Assembly (NCBI GenBank): GCA_964553035.1
Contig: CAZKJH010000004.1
Location: 1 to 64,000, forward strand
DNA from: JBBQIY01 sp964553035
GTDB taxonomy: Bacteria > Verrucomicrobiota > Kiritimatiellia > RFP12 > UBA3636
DNA length: 64,000 nucleotides
Direction of reading: 5' to 3'
Position numbers and translations under genes: made by a program. The notes under the pieces are model-generated. The model searched no databases. It saw only the letters and a list, made by a program, of their open reading frames with translations, and was not told where the DNA came from. Shown here piece after piece: positions 22,761 to 33,588 of the stretch (positions are counted from its first letter, which is position 1; the number at the start of each line of letters is the position of its first letter).

Positions 22761-25369
22761 GCACTAGTAAACGAAGTAAAACGCCGGGTGAAAAACCGCC
22801 TTACGTGCCAGGGCTGACGCCTCGCGCAATTGTCGCGAGTTTGCTGTGTATGCTTTTGGCAGGGATTTACACGCAATACACTGCTGTTCTGCTTTGTGAA
22901 ATATGGCATATTTCTGAGGCGGCACTCCCCATTCCGGCCATGGTCGTTCTCTTGTTTCTTGTGTTACTTGTGGGCGGCTTGATGGCGGCGTTTAAGTTCA
23001 GGCTATTGACGCGCCAGGAAATTGTCTGCGTGGCGTTTACGATGATGATGTCGGTTCCGATGATGACTCAGGGGTTCTGGCATCGTATTCTCGGCATTAC
23101 GGCGGCACCGTTACGGAGTGCCAGTTTCGACTACCTTGATGCCTACAATGACAATCTTTGGCCGCATGGGCCGAATCTCGTCGAAGCCGATTTTAAGACT
23201 TTCCTCGGTGCGGAAACGGAGGCTGAGCGGCCAGAGGCCATCACGATCGGCGGAACTGTTGAATGGCAAACTATTGATTACGGACGCGGTAAGACGGATC
23301 AGCTTCCGGTCATTGTCAATACGCAGGAGGACGAAGAGGGGTATCTTTCGTTTTCTATTCCTGTAGACCGCAGCAATCGGTTTACGGCAGAGCCGGGTAA
23401 TCCGCATTTGGTGACGATTCTGGCAAGAGGGGAACAGTTCGGTCCGGAGAGTGAAGTCTATTGTCAGGTTTTTTCGGATGATCAACCGGGGGCAACGACG
23501 CTCTTTACGGAAAGCAATGTGAATCGGAAGACTTATCTCCATCAGACCGGATTCGTCCGTATCGGAGCTTACGGAAAGATTCTCGCCGAGGAATGCGTCA
23601 GCAATGTTGTTGTTCGGTTCGGCTTGAAGGGAATGGGTCGGGTGGCCTTTGCGGACCCGAAGGTGATGTCGGTTGCAGCTTTGCAGGGGGTATTTCAAGG
23701 GCGGCAACTGATCTCAGAATCAGCGTATCAGGCGTTGTCGCCTGAGCTACGGCCGCCGGGCGTTGTGGTCAAGCCGGATCGTCTGTTTTCGAGGAAGGGT
23801 CTGACTTATCTTGTGAAGGGGTATATTCCGCTCCGTGAGTGGGCTAGCCCTGCGTTCATCTGGTCATCGTATGTGCTTTTGCTTTGTGGTGCGTTTTTTG
23901 CGGTCAATGTGATCATGCGTCGCAAGTGGGTCGACAACGAACGCTATCCGTTGCCGAATACGCGTTTGCCGATGAGTATTATTGGTGCCGAGGATGATGA
24001 TTTCTCCTCCTCGTTCGGGAGTGTCTGGCATAGCCGCTACATGTGGACTGGTTTTTTTGTTGCGATTGTGATTGGCGGATTGAAAGGGTGGCATGCCTAC
24101 AACCCCCAGATGCCTAATTTGACTTTTGAATTTGCTCTTGGCGATTACGTGACTGATCCGATGTGGATGGATATGTTCAAGGTGGACTTTGTTTTCTCTT
24201 TGTTTATTGTTTCGATTGCCGTATTCTTTGAGCTCAATGTGTTAATATCCATCGTGATTGGCTATTGGTTCTGCCGACTGATGTATCTGGTTGGTTATGT
24301 GACGGATATTAAAATTAATGCCGGTTTCCCCTGGAAGGATGAACAGACGATCGGGTCTTATATCGGCTATTTCTTGATTGTGATGGTACTGTCGCGTCGG
24401 TATCTTGTTAACGTCGTGCGCGAAGCCTTTCGAGGGACGCCGCGGCAGGAAGGCGATGTGCTCTCCTCACGATCCGCCCTGCTTTTGCTTCTTTTCTGCC
24501 ATATCGGTGTCCTGCTCTGGTCGCGATTGACGGGAGCCTCGGCGACGTCCATGCTCCTGATGTTTGCGTTCCTGGTGATGATTGGTTTTATCAGTGGGAA
24601 GATACGAGCAGAATGCGGAAGCCCGTACGGTTACTTTACGCCGTATAACTCGATGATTTTTGTCACCCTTTGTGGCGGCATGTCGATTTTCGGTCCCGAA
24701 GGAATGTTGGTTTCGCTGATTTTGTCGGGTTTTCTTACCGTTACCGTTTTTTATTTCATTCCCGGGATGCAATTTGAAATGATTGAGATCGGCAAGCGGC
24801 TTCGTATCAGACCTCGCGACATTGCAGGAACTTGCCTGTTGGGCGTACTCGGGGGGCTCTTCATCGGAGGCTGGGTCTTTTTATCGAATGCCTATTCCAT
24901 CGGGGGCGACAACGTGCGCTTCCAATGGCCATTCAATGGTCTGGATTGGTTCATGAACAATTATCGAACAGTCTTGAATGAAGCCACCGCATCGATGTTA
25001 CGCGCGGAGGGTGGCACGACGGTTGATGCGCCTGGGTGGGGACGGGCGATGATGCTTTTCGGTGGCATCGTGACGATGATTCTTGCTGTTTTCCGGCAGT
25101 TCTTCTCCGGGTTCTGGTTTCATCCCATCGGTTTCCTTCTTGGGGCCACGAATTTAGATCAGGGTGCTAACTGGGGAACCTTGCTTGTAGCCTGGATCAT
25201 TCGTGCCACCGTGCTGAAAATCGGCGGGGCTCAGGCTGTTGTCAAGAAGCTTCAGCCTTTCTTTATCGGTGTATTTTTCGGTTGCGTGGTGAGCATTGCT
25301 TTGTTCACCGCCATTAACGGCATCGCGGTTGCCAATGGCTCTAAAAGTTTTTATTTCGGGATACCCTAA
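22757..25369 (+). CDS. DUF6785/DUF6784-type polytopic membrane protein
   Basis: 870 aa from ATG 22757. It opens with a cytoplasmic basic stretch and GLTPRAIVASLLCMLLAGIY, then TM helices, a large polar beta-rich extracytoplasmic insert (about 110-365), and roughly ten more TM helices. The C-terminal part has FWFHPIGFLLGAT, LVAWIIRATVLKIGGAQAV and PFFIGVFFGC, which match the DUF6784-type ending of a family I associate with PVC bacteria. Function is unknown; the overall look is oligopeptide-transporter-like. The stop overlaps the next ATG by one base (TAATG), so it is coupled to the M28-like/FtsX protein. Confidence 0.75.
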   Translation: MSTSKRSKTPGEKPPYVPGLTPRAIVASLLCMLLAGIYTQYTAVLLCEIWHISEAALPIPAMVVLLFLVLLVGGLMAAFKFRLLTRQEIVCVAFTMMMSVPMMTQGFWHRILGITAAPLRSASFDYLDAYNDNLWPHGPNLVEADFKTFLGAETEAERPEAITIGGTVEWQTIDYGRGKTDQLPVIVNTQEDEEGYLSFSIPVDRSNRFTAEPGNPHLVTILARGEQFGPESEVYCQVFSDDQPGATTLFTESNVNRKTYLHQTGFVRIGAYGKILAEECVSNVVVRFGLKGMGRVAFADPKVMSVAALQGVFQGRQLISESAYQALSPELRPPGVVVKPDRLFSRKGLTYLVKGYIPLREWASPAFIWSSYVLLLCGAFFAVNVIMRRKWVDNERYPLPNTRLPMSIIGAEDDDFSSSFGSVWHSRYMWTGFFVAIVIGGLKGWHAYNPQMPNLTFEFALGDYVTDPMWMDMFKVDFVFSLFIVSIAVFFELNVLISIVIGYWFCRLMYLVGYVTDIKINAGFPWKDEQTIGSYIGYFLIVMVLSRRYLVNVVREAFRGTPRQEGDVLSSRSALLLLLFCHIGVLLWSRLTGASATSMLLMFAFLVMIGFISGKIRAECGSPYGYFTPYNSMIFVTLCGGMSIFGPEGMLVSLILSGFLTVTVFYFIPGMQFEMIEIGKRLRIRPRDIAGTCLLGVLGGLFIGGWVFLSNAYSIGGDNVRFQWPFNGLDWFMNNYRTVLNEATASMLRAEGGTTVDAPGWGRAMMLFGGIVTMILAVFRQFFSGFWFHPIGFLLGATNLDQGANWGTLLVAWIIRATVLKIGGAQAVVKKLQPFFIGVFFGCVVSIALFTAINGIAVANGSKSFYFGIP

Positions 25370-28300
25370 TGCGGCGGACTACTGAACAATTTCTAGGACT
25401 CCTTGTTTTTATCATCCTGCTGGTCGGAGTGGCTACCCTTTTCATTGGCATTTTCCCTCCAACTGCCCATATCGGGGTTGACCGCGTGGGGCGCCACGTT
25501 GACCTCCCGGCCTTGCAGGAAGCACTCTTACCCGGGTCGGTAGACGCCCAGCTCGCTCGTATTCTGGCGTGTGGGTCTCGTGTACCGGGTCAGCCCGGCT
25601 TGTCAGCAACGGCAGATCTCATCCGGAAAACCTTTTCCGACGCGGGCCTTGATGTTTATGAACAGGATGTAGAATTTGCCACGGTGTTAACAGACGGTGG
25701 CGCGGGTGTGTTGCGACTTGCGGGTGATGCCACCGAGTTAGCGGTTTACCCCTTGGCTCCTAATTATGTGCAGCCTGTTGTGACACCGTCATCGGGTGTT
25801 TCGGGTGAGCTGGTTGTTATTTCGAAAAAAATAATGGAGACGGCGAAATCCTTTAAAGGGAAAATAGCCGTCATTGATCTTGCACGGCCGGAACTTTATG
25901 AGATCGGCATCGAGCCGGCGTTGTTCGCTGAACTTGGTTTTGAAGCGATCCTCTACACGCATTCTGACGGTATGGAATCGATTATTTCCTCCGATTTGCG
26001 TCGCCTGTTTTTTGAGTTTTTCCCCGCGAATGTTGTCCGCGTCGTGGTTGCTCCCGAGGTGTTGGCATTGGATGGTCAGGGTGCCACGTTGACCGTTCAG
26101 TCGAAATGGCGTAACACGCGAACGCGAAATATCATCGGTCGTCTTCGAGCATCCCAGCCAGCGGAGTCCGCGCTGGTGATTCCAGTCTATTACGATGCGT
26201 TATCGCTGATCCCCGATTTAGCACCGGGCACCTATCAGGCGTTGCAGACGGCGATTCTACTGCAAGTTGTTGAGGGCTTGCGCGATCACCGAAGCGTGTT
26301 GAAGCGGGATGTCATTTTTGTAGCTGCAACCGGCGTTGATTCTAAGCAGCATGGCATGGCGCGTATCGTTTCCACTCTCGGGCAGGTAGGAAAATCTGCG
26401 GTTGCCGGTGAGCGTATCACTGCCGATTTGGCTGGGCAGATGGGGGCGAAAAGCGAATTGGAGGAGATGCTCAGGCTTTTCGATGAACCATCGTTTTCGA
26501 CCGTGGAAGGAATTGAAAGCAGCAGGTTGGCACTCGCCGGGATTTCAGAGGAAGCTCAAAAACGCTTTGCCGTTCAATTCAACACCCTCATGCGTATGCG
26601 CGTATTCAAGTATGCGGAAACGTTATTGGAAGCAGAGATTGCTTTTAAGCGTGATCCTGAAGAGCTGAATGGGCCTGCTTATCTAGCGTTTCGAAAGGCG
26701 AAGCAGACGTATGACGACTACAATACCCTTTCTTCGTTGTCCTTTCTTCGTTTTTTGAGTCGACCGCAGGCGAAAGGGAGTCGGTTTTTCTGCGCACCTG
26801 AAACATTGGCACTTGATCCTGATGCCGGGAATTCTCTTCGGAGAGCCTTGCAGGGACGATTCAGGATGCTTTTGGCTTACCATGAATCCTGCATCGCCTC
26901 GCTGAATCGGGATGCGGCGCTTCATTCCCTGCTGAGTGCCTACAGCAACCTCATTGTTGTTTCTCCTGCTTTTAACCCCGATGTTCGCCGAACGGCTGTC
27001 GAGACGATAGGGTTCACTTCGGGAACCACTGTGACGCATGGTGTAGCGGCTCAGGCGTTCCATCGGTTACTTGAAGACGCTGACCGCCGGTGCGGTGGCG
27101 AGCGCGGCATCATCATTCGTGCGCCCAAACGCTCGAGTTCATTCACTTCAGAGTTATCCAGTGAAGCGTTCCGCATGGCGTCCACAGCCTGGGCTCTCGC
27201 GTCGCACCCGACGTTTTCGATCATCAGCCCCACGTCGAGTTATACCGATGTCGGTGATCGTCCCTTCTACGTTGCGCCGGATTTAATGGCTCTTGAAAGG
27301 GCTTTTTCTGTTTTTGGCGAGGTGATTCTGGCGTGCGCCAGCGGAGATGGAAACTTTAAGCGGTTGAATCTCGTAACCTCGACTGGGTATCAGGGAACAG
27401 TCTTTGCCGCTGGTGTCGGCACCTCGATCATACCGAATTTCCCTGTAGCCGGGGCGCTCATCGCCACGGGCAGCAAGCCGTCGCTGTTTACCGATCCTTA
27501 CGGTTCTTTTAAGGTTGATTTGGGCATTCGGCGGCGGGAGAACGACTTCCCCTTTTTTGGATCCCTTCAGGCTTACTGTTTCGATACGAACGGTTTTATT
27601 ACCCACGTCAAGGACTTCGGTGCCGCCGCGTCACTCATTTATAAATCTGAGCGTACGTCGTTTACTGCACGCAACAACATTATTATGTATCGCGCCGCGC
27701 CCGTGGCGATCTTTGATTTCGTGAATCCCCAGTCGATGAAAGCGTTTACGGACGCTACGTTCATTACACGTGAGGGGTTGAATAGTTTCCCATCAACATC
27801 GGCCTTTATCAGTCTCGTTGGCCTGATGGATTTCATCCCGCCCGAGAAACGATTTTTCGTGACGCTTCGCGCGGGGTCTGCGGACAACGAGCTCGTTTCG
27901 GTGGTGCGTGCGTTCTGTTTAGGAACGACGATGACGAACGATCCTGCCTATAAGCCGGATCCGGATGCTGAAATAGATGGACCGGGTTATCTGGCTTACG
28001 ACACACCGGTTCTGCGTAACGTGTCGCACGAAGCCTCGGCCTCTATGGCCGATTTGGCTAACGACCGTCTTGATCTTCAGAAACGCTTTGGCATGGCTGA
28101 TGAAATGACTCTGGCCTTTCATCAGCGCGCCTTAAAGACAATGGAGGCAGCCGGTAGCGATTCTTTTTCTTCTGCCGAGAGTCATCGCGGGTTTCGTGAA
28201 GCGTTGGCGTATCTCATTCTGAATCAGCCTGTCATTCACGGAGCAATTTCGGAAGCGATCTGGGGCATTCTCTGGTACATGGCATTGATCGTGCCCTTCA

Positions 28301-30408
28301 TGTTCTTTTTCGAAAAACTTGTTTTCGGTTTTACCGATATTCGTAAGCAGCTTCTAGCGCAAGGCCTGATTTTTCTCACCGTTTTTTTGTTACTCCGCCT
28401 TCTCCATCCGGCCTTTCAAATCGTTCGCTCATCTTTGATGATTCTTCTGGGGTTTGTCATTATCCTGATTGCGGGATCGGCTACCGTTTTGCTTTCGGCA
28501 AAATTCCAAGAAAACATCGATGCGTTGCGCAGGGCGCAAGGGGCGGTTAAGAACGCCGAGGGGAATCGTTTCGGCATGATGGCGACGGCGTTCATGCTTG
28601 GTCTCAATAATATGCATCGCCGGAAGGTTCGTACGGGTTTGACCTGCGCATCGCTAGTCCTCATGACGTTTGTCATGATTTGTTTTTCGTCGGTGCAGTC
28701 TAATATTGTCAACCGCAATCGTGCCGTTGGAAAGGCACTTTATCAGGGGTTGCTGGTCCGTACGCAGCGCTTTACACCGATTACGGAGCGCGAAATTCAG
28801 GCGCTGAAGGAGCGTTATGGTCACGCCTATACCCTCTCGATTCGTGCGATTATGCCGGGCACATACGATCCGGACACGAAACGAACGGTTCCGCCCGTCA
28901 TTGCCGTAACGGCAGGAGAAGGGGATCAGGCTGTTATGCGCAACGCAAGGGCTGCGCTCCTTTTTGATGCTACCGAACCTTTAGGAGCGGCTATTCCTTT
29001 GCTGACGACCAATGGCTGGTTTACGACTGCGCAGCAGAACAGTGCCGAGGGGGCGATGCCGATGATCCTCTCTGATCGGATGGCAGATAAGTTGCACATT
29101 TCCATTGATGCGGTTCATACCGGGCAGCCATCGGTTTCGATTAACGGCCGCCCGTTCTTTGTTCAGGGAATTTTTGACTCCAGTCTTTTCTCACGTGTTC
29201 ACGATGTTGACGAAGAGAACTTGTTACCGTTTGATATCGAAGCACTCGTATCGCCGCGCATCCAAGGGAAGAATATTATTTTGGCTGATGCATCCGATGC
29301 GCGTGTCGCAGCAGAGGATGTCATTCTCGTGTTAAACGGACACCTTGCGCCTACCGACCCTACCGGCCTCCGAACGGTGTCTACGGTGGTTGACATGCAG
29401 GTGGCGGATTACCCGATGGCGCGGCGTGAAATCAACGCCTATCTTGAGCAGACCACGCGACAGACATGCTACGGCCTTGACGGTATTGGCTACATTGCCC
29501 GCCGGGCTCGTACGCGTTCCTTGGGAGGCCTGATTGATTTAATCATACCGCTGGTCATTGCCGGGTTGACCGTGCTGAACACGATGAAAGGCTCTGTGTA
29601 CGAACGCCGGGGCGAGATCTTCGTCTATAACGCCGTCGGCATCGCGCCGCGCCATGTGTTCTTTATGTTTGTTGCCGAGGCGCTGGTGTATGCGGTTGTC
29701 GGTATCATGTTAGGCTATGTACTGGCTCAGGGGACGGGACGCATCCTGACCGAGTTGAATTTAACGGGCGGCTTGAACATGAATTTCACATCGCTGTCGA
29801 CGGTCTATGCCTCGTTGGCGATTGCTGCCGCGACGGTGTTGTCGACATGGTTCCCGGCTCGTTCGGCGATGGAAATCGCCAAGCCGGCTGATGATTCTGG
29901 GTGGCGATTGCCGACTTCGGAAGGGGATGCGTTGAGCTTTAACCTTCCCTTCACGTTTGGACGTCGTGATCGGATTGCCGTGCTGGGCTTCTTCCACACC
30001 TATTTTGTTAATCACGGAGAAGGCTCGTCCGGACCGTTTTCCGCCGGCAAACCCAAGCTTGGCATTCGGGAGGCTACCGATGCTGTTGAGAAAGACGCTT
30101 ATGTTCCAGCAATTGCGGTAACGATTTGGTGCAAACCGTACGATCTCGGGGTTTCACAACGCATTCAGATTGCCCTTGAGATGGATCCCGAAACAGGCGA
30201 GTATATTTCTAAGATGACCTTGAATCGGCTGACAGGAACGCGTGACGCTTGGTTGCGTCTCAACGGGCCGCTTGTCACGCGCATCCGCCAGCATTTTCTT
30301 CATTGGCGGGCAGCATCCGAGGACATGAAAGAGGAGTTCTTCGTCAAGGCGAAGGCGCTGATCGAAGAGACGGGCAATTTTAGGACGGAGGATGAAACGA
30401 ATGGGTAA
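25369..30408 (+). CDS. Giant degenerate-M28 / FtsX-like permease fusion
   Basis: 1679 aa. One TM (about 8-30) precedes a large extracytoplasmic part whose first 350 residues follow the M28/PA layout (RVPGQPGLSATADLIRKTF, VIPVYYDALS, DVIFVAATGVDSKQHG). The metal ligands are missing: the GAHYD His is Tyr274, the PGANDNASG Asp is absent, and the Glu pair reads VD. Residues 380-950 are unrecognised. A cluster of four TM follows (about 960-1055). The end is a MacB/FtsX permease: NNMHRRKVRTGLTCASLV (about 1073), an extracytoplasmic insert, then LIDLIIPLVIAGLTVLN and TWFPARSAMEIAKP. The role is probably ligand sensing or export with the ABC subunits downstream. Confidence 0.75.
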   Translation: MRRTTEQFLGLLVFIILLVGVATLFIGIFPPTAHIGVDRVGRHVDLPALQEALLPGSVDAQLARILACGSRVPGQPGLSATADLIRKTFSDAGLDVYEQDVEFATVLTDGGAGVLRLAGDATELAVYPLAPNYVQPVVTPSSGVSGELVVISKKIMETAKSFKGKIAVIDLARPELYEIGIEPALFAELGFEAILYTHSDGMESIISSDLRRLFFEFFPANVVRVVVAPEVLALDGQGATLTVQSKWRNTRTRNIIGRLRASQPAESALVIPVYYDALSLIPDLAPGTYQALQTAILLQVVEGLRDHRSVLKRDVIFVAATGVDSKQHGMARIVSTLGQVGKSAVAGERITADLAGQMGAKSELEEMLRLFDEPSFSTVEGIESSRLALAGISEEAQKRFAVQFNTLMRMRVFKYAETLLEAEIAFKRDPEELNGPAYLAFRKAKQTYDDYNTLSSLSFLRFLSRPQAKGSRFFCAPETLALDPDAGNSLRRALQGRFRMLLAYHESCIASLNRDAALHSLLSAYSNLIVVSPAFNPDVRRTAVETIGFTSGTTVTHGVAAQAFHRLLEDADRRCGGERGIIIRAPKRSSSFTSELSSEAFRMASTAWALASHPTFSIISPTSSYTDVGDRPFYVAPDLMALERAFSVFGEVILACASGDGNFKRLNLVTSTGYQGTVFAAGVGTSIIPNFPVAGALIATGSKPSLFTDPYGSFKVDLGIRRRENDFPFFGSLQAYCFDTNGFITHVKDFGAAASLIYKSERTSFTARNNIIMYRAAPVAIFDFVNPQSMKAFTDATFITREGLNSFPSTSAFISLVGLMDFIPPEKRFFVTLRAGSADNELVSVVRAFCLGTTMTNDPAYKPDPDAEIDGPGYLAYDTPVLRNVSHEASASMADLANDRLDLQKRFGMADEMTLAFHQRALKTMEAAGSDSFSSAESHRGFREALAYLILNQPVIHGAISEAIWGILWYMALIVPFMFFFEKLVFGFTDIRKQLLAQGLIFLTVFLLLRLLHPAFQIVRSSLMILLGFVIILIAGSATVLLSAKFQENIDALRRAQGAVKNAEGNRFGMMATAFMLGLNNMHRRKVRTGLTCASLVLMTFVMICFSSVQSNIVNRNRAVGKALYQGLLVRTQRFTPITEREIQALKERYGHAYTLSIRAIMPGTYDPDTKRTVPPVIAVTAGEGDQAVMRNARAALLFDATEPLGAAIPLLTTNGWFTTAQQNSAEGAMPMILSDRMADKLHISIDAVHTGQPSVSINGRPFFVQGIFDSSLFSRVHDVDEENLLPFDIEALVSPRIQGKNIILADASDARVAAEDVILVLNGHLAPTDPTGLRTVSTVVDMQVADYPMARREINAYLEQTTRQTCYGLDGIGYIARRARTRSLGGLIDLIIPLVIAGLTVLNTMKGSVYERRGEIFVYNAVGIAPRHVFFMFVAEALVYAVVGIMLGYVLAQGTGRILTELNLTGGLNMNFTSLSTVYASLAIAAATVLSTWFPARSAMEIAKPADDSGWRLPTSEGDALSFNLPFTFGRRDRIAVLGFFHTYFVNHGEGSSGPFSAGKPKLGIREATDAVEKDAYVPAIAVTIWCKPYDLGVSQRIQIALEMDPETGEYISKMTLNRLTGTRDAWLRLNGPLVTRIRQHFLHWRAASEDMKEEFFVKAKALIEETGNFRTEDETNG

Positions 30409-32491
30409 GCGGAAAGACAAAGAACTCGATCTGTATCGCAATCTGCTTTCGCCCCCTGATCATTTCGAGGATGGATTTGGCTGGTCGACGATTGCCGGTA
30501 TCCTTTTCTGCGGACTCGTGATGATGCCGGGCTCTATTTATCTGTCGTTGATGACGGGTGGCAGTATGGGTGCCGTAGGAACGTGGGTAACCGTGATTCT
30601 CTTCTCGGAAATCACCCGCCGCGCCATGAAAACGATGTCCAAGGGCAATTTGATTGTTTTGCTCGCTGTGGCCTCCGTCATGTGCCTCGGCGGTCCTTTC
30701 GGCCAACTCGTCATGCGTGCGTTTTTTGTCACCTCAGACACGGTGCGCGATCTGGGTATGCAGGATTATTTTCCTGCATGGTATTGCCCGCCCCTTGATT
30801 CTCCCGGCATTACTGAGCGTAACCTCTTTCATCGGGACTGGCTGAAACCGATCGGTATTCTGGTGATGGCCACGGGCATCGCGCTCGTAAATAAATTTAC
30901 AATTGGTTATGCGTTTTTCCGCCTTTGTTCGGACGTTGAACGCCTGCCGTTTCCTCTCGCGCCGATTTCCGCACAGGGGGCGTTGGCCATTGCCGATTCG
31001 CTCGAGAAGACCGTTGGTGACGAGGACCCTGTGAAAATAGCTAAAGGGGAGCGTAAGCCTCTCTCCCGTTGGCGTATCTTCTCGTTCGGTGCGATGATTG
31101 GCGTGATCTTCGGCATCTTGCAGGTCGGCGTTCCGGCGATTAGTGGGATGCTGTTTGATAAACCGATCTATCTGATTCCGCAACCTTATCTCGACACGAC
31201 GACGATGACGGAAAGCATCCTTCCGGCTGTTCCGACAGGGATGGTGATCGATCCCGGTGTTCTTATTCTCGGTATGGTGCTTCCGTTTTGGGCGGTGATG
31301 GGATCCTTCGCCGCCATTGCTGCCACGTTTATCATCAATCCAATCTTGCGGCACAACGATATTCTCATGCAATGGCAGCCGGGCATGAACACCGTGAATA
31401 CGACGTTTGTCAACTCAGTCGACTTCTGGATGTCTTTTGGGTTTGGTGCGGCGATCGCAATCGCTATCGTTTCTGTCTACGCCACGGTACGTGACGCGCT
31501 TAAAATTTCGAAAGCGCGAAAAGAACGGAGGCGTACGCAAGTGCCAGCGTCAGTCGATGACCCTAACACTGACCAGACTCGCTCTCTCTGGAAAACTCCC
31601 AGTTTAGGGCGAGGGGACTACCCTCTCTGGCTGGCGTTTCTGATCTACGGCCTCGCTAGTGGCGGTATGATTTTCATGTGTAACCATCTCGTGAAAGGCA
31701 TCCTGCCGTTTCTCTTTATCTTCTGCTTTATCTATAATCCCTTTGTGTCTTATATCAACGCTCGTCTCATTGGGTTGACGGGGCAGGCTATTGCGATCCC
31801 GTTCGTTCGCGAAGGAGCGTTTATTCTCTCGGGCAGCCGGTCGATCAACATCTGGCTGGCACCGATCCCGATAGAGAACTACGGAGCTTTTGCTCAGACC
31901 TTCCGTGTCAATGAACTTACGGGCGTCAAGTTTACGTCGTTGATGAAAGCCGAGGCACTTTGTCTCCCCTTTCTCGTTTTATTTTCTTTCCTTTTCTGGG
32001 CGTTTATTTGGAAAGCCAATGCTATTCCATCCGATCTTTTCCCGGCCGCACGGCTCAATTGGGAGCTGATGGTCAAGAACAATACGCTTCTCTGGTCGTC
32101 GACGTTTCATCCGGACGTTGTTGCAGGCTCTGCAAGCGCCATGACGCATTTCAGCGATACTGAATTCGCTAAAGCCGTCCATCCCAGCGTCATGCTTGCA
32201 GGCGGTGGTGTCACGCTCACCCTGTTCATGGTTTTTGGTTTGCTTGGATTGCCAACGCTTTTCGTTTACGGCGTGATTCGTGGTCTGGGGGCGCTCCCGC
32301 ATACGTTTATGCTGGAAATTGTCGGTGCGCTGATTGGACGCTACTATTTCCAGAAAAAATTTGGCTCTTCTGATTTTCTCCGTATGGGACCCACAATTCT
32401 CGCTGGTTATTTTACAGGCGCAGGGTTGATTTCCATGACCATGATTGCCATGAATTTAATACGAAGTGCCGTCTCTTCAGCACCGTTTTAG
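30401..32491 (+). CDS. Second polytopic membrane protein of the operon
   Basis: 696 aa. ATG 30401 is chosen because GGAGG ends nine bases before it; ATG 30392 abuts GGAGG directly. The start overlaps the upstream gene by 8 bp. About 14 hydrophobic segments are visible, with a cytoplasmic basic loop near 365-405 and motifs GQAIAIPFVREGAFILSGSR and HPSVMLAGGGVTLTLFMVFG. It resembles the DUF6785 partner in general form and, distantly, OPT-type transporters, but no catalytic motif is recognised. It sits between the two FtsX proteins, implying one membrane complex. Confidence 0.7.
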   Translation: MGKRKDKELDLYRNLLSPPDHFEDGFGWSTIAGILFCGLVMMPGSIYLSLMTGGSMGAVGTWVTVILFSEITRRAMKTMSKGNLIVLLAVASVMCLGGPFGQLVMRAFFVTSDTVRDLGMQDYFPAWYCPPLDSPGITERNLFHRDWLKPIGILVMATGIALVNKFTIGYAFFRLCSDVERLPFPLAPISAQGALAIADSLEKTVGDEDPVKIAKGERKPLSRWRIFSFGAMIGVIFGILQVGVPAISGMLFDKPIYLIPQPYLDTTTMTESILPAVPTGMVIDPGVLILGMVLPFWAVMGSFAAIAATFIINPILRHNDILMQWQPGMNTVNTTFVNSVDFWMSFGFGAAIAIAIVSVYATVRDALKISKARKERRRTQVPASVDDPNTDQTRSLWKTPSLGRGDYPLWLAFLIYGLASGGMIFMCNHLVKGILPFLFIFCFIYNPFVSYINARLIGLTGQAIAIPFVREGAFILSGSRSINIWLAPIPIENYGAFAQTFRVNELTGVKFTSLMKAEALCLPFLVLFSFLFWAFIWKANAIPSDLFPAARLNWELMVKNNTLLWSSTFHPDVVAGSASAMTHFSDTEFAKAVHPSVMLAGGGVTLTLFMVFGLLGLPTLFVYGVIRGLGALPHTFMLEIVGALIGRYYFQKKFGSSDFLRMGPTILAGYFTGAGLISMTMIAMNLIRSAVSSAPF

Positions 32492-32515
32492 TAACCCACC
32501 GCTCATTTTACGATT

Positions 32516-33586
32516 ATGCACGCACCTGCTTCTACTTTACCTTGCGATTTGACGGGAACGATTCCCGACCAAATCATCCTTCCGCCTTCGATTGCGCTTG
32601 GTGTTGTACTCCAAGGATTACGCATCCGGCTGGGGCGCTCCGTCGTTACGCTGACGGGGATCATCTGCGGCATCGCCTTTCTGATGTCGATCATGGTTGG
32701 CCAACTCGTCAAGCGCGGCGTGAGTGCAGAAGACACCTTACGTGAAACCGTTGACCGTATGGATGCTTTTGTTCTCGCCGACCTGCCCATTCTTTCAGGA
32801 AAATCGATTGAAGTTATTGGCGGCGGTACGCTTTCGGAAGTCGAAACGCGATTGTTGCAGCGTTTGGTCAAAACACACGAGGCGAAAGTCACGTTGAGCC
32901 CAGAGCAGTCGCCCACGCTCCTTCGCCCGATTGCCGGGGTGCTTCAAGCACCCGTAGAATCACCTGATGTTATCTTTCTCATGGGCGAAAATCTTAGCGC
33001 GGAATACAATTGGAAATCTTTTTTTGGGAACAACTTGTCTGCAATGGCGGCGACCACCATTTCCGATCTGGATCGTTCATCATTCATTTCGGCTGAACAT
33101 GCGCAGCGTTTCGTTCAGGTGGCGCGAACGGTAACGGAAGACGAACAAACCAAAAAATTAGAGGATGTCCGCAAAGATCGTTTCCGTACGATTTGGATCG
33201 GCACCATTTCTCTCCTGGTCACGGTCATCGGCATTTCAAACGCCATGCTCATGTCCGTCACCGAACGTTTCCGTGAAATCGGGACGATGAAATGCCTCGG
33301 TGCGCTTTCCTCGTTTATCACGCGTATGTTCGTGATGGAAGCCACCATTCTCGGCTTTTTTGGAGGCATTGCGGGCGTCCTCGCCGGAGCGGCTTTTTCG
33401 CTGGTCATTTACGGCTTCCTCTATGGGCCTGAATTGGTTTTCACGTCGCTGCCTGTGCTGCCTCTGCTTGGTTACGGTTTCTCCGGGCTCATCATGGCCG
33501 TTGTGCTTTCCATTATCTCGACCATTTATCCGGCTCGCGTTGCCGCCGCCATGGTTCCCGCCACTGCTCTGCGTTCCACGATCTAG
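32516..33586 (+). CDS. FtsX/MacB-type ABC transporter permease
   Basis: 356 aa: one TM near 40-62 (SVVTLTGIICGIAFLMSIMV), an extracytoplasmic domain (about 65-220), then three TM with RFREIGTMKCLGALSSFITRMFVMEATILG, the FtsX-family cytoplasmic loop, and the ending TIYPARVAAAMVPATALR. This is the standard four-TM MacB/LolC topology. It precedes the first ATPase gene by 2 bp, so the two form an ABC module with the FtsX part of the large fusion. Confidence 0.87.
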   Translation: MHAPASTLPCDLTGTIPDQIILPPSIALGVVLQGLRIRLGRSVVTLTGIICGIAFLMSIMVGQLVKRGVSAEDTLRETVDRMDAFVLADLPILSGKSIEVIGGGTLSEVETRLLQRLVKTHEAKVTLSPEQSPTLLRPIAGVLQAPVESPDVIFLMGENLSAEYNWKSFFGNNLSAMAATTISDLDRSSFISAEHAQRFVQVARTVTEDEQTKKLEDVRKDRFRTIWIGTISLLVTVIGISNAMLMSVTERFREIGTMKCLGALSSFITRMFVMEATILGFFGGIAGVLAGAAFSLVIYGFLYGPELVFTSLPVLPLLGYGFSGLIMAVVLSIISTIYPARVAAAMVPATALRSTI

Positions 33587-33588
33587 TT

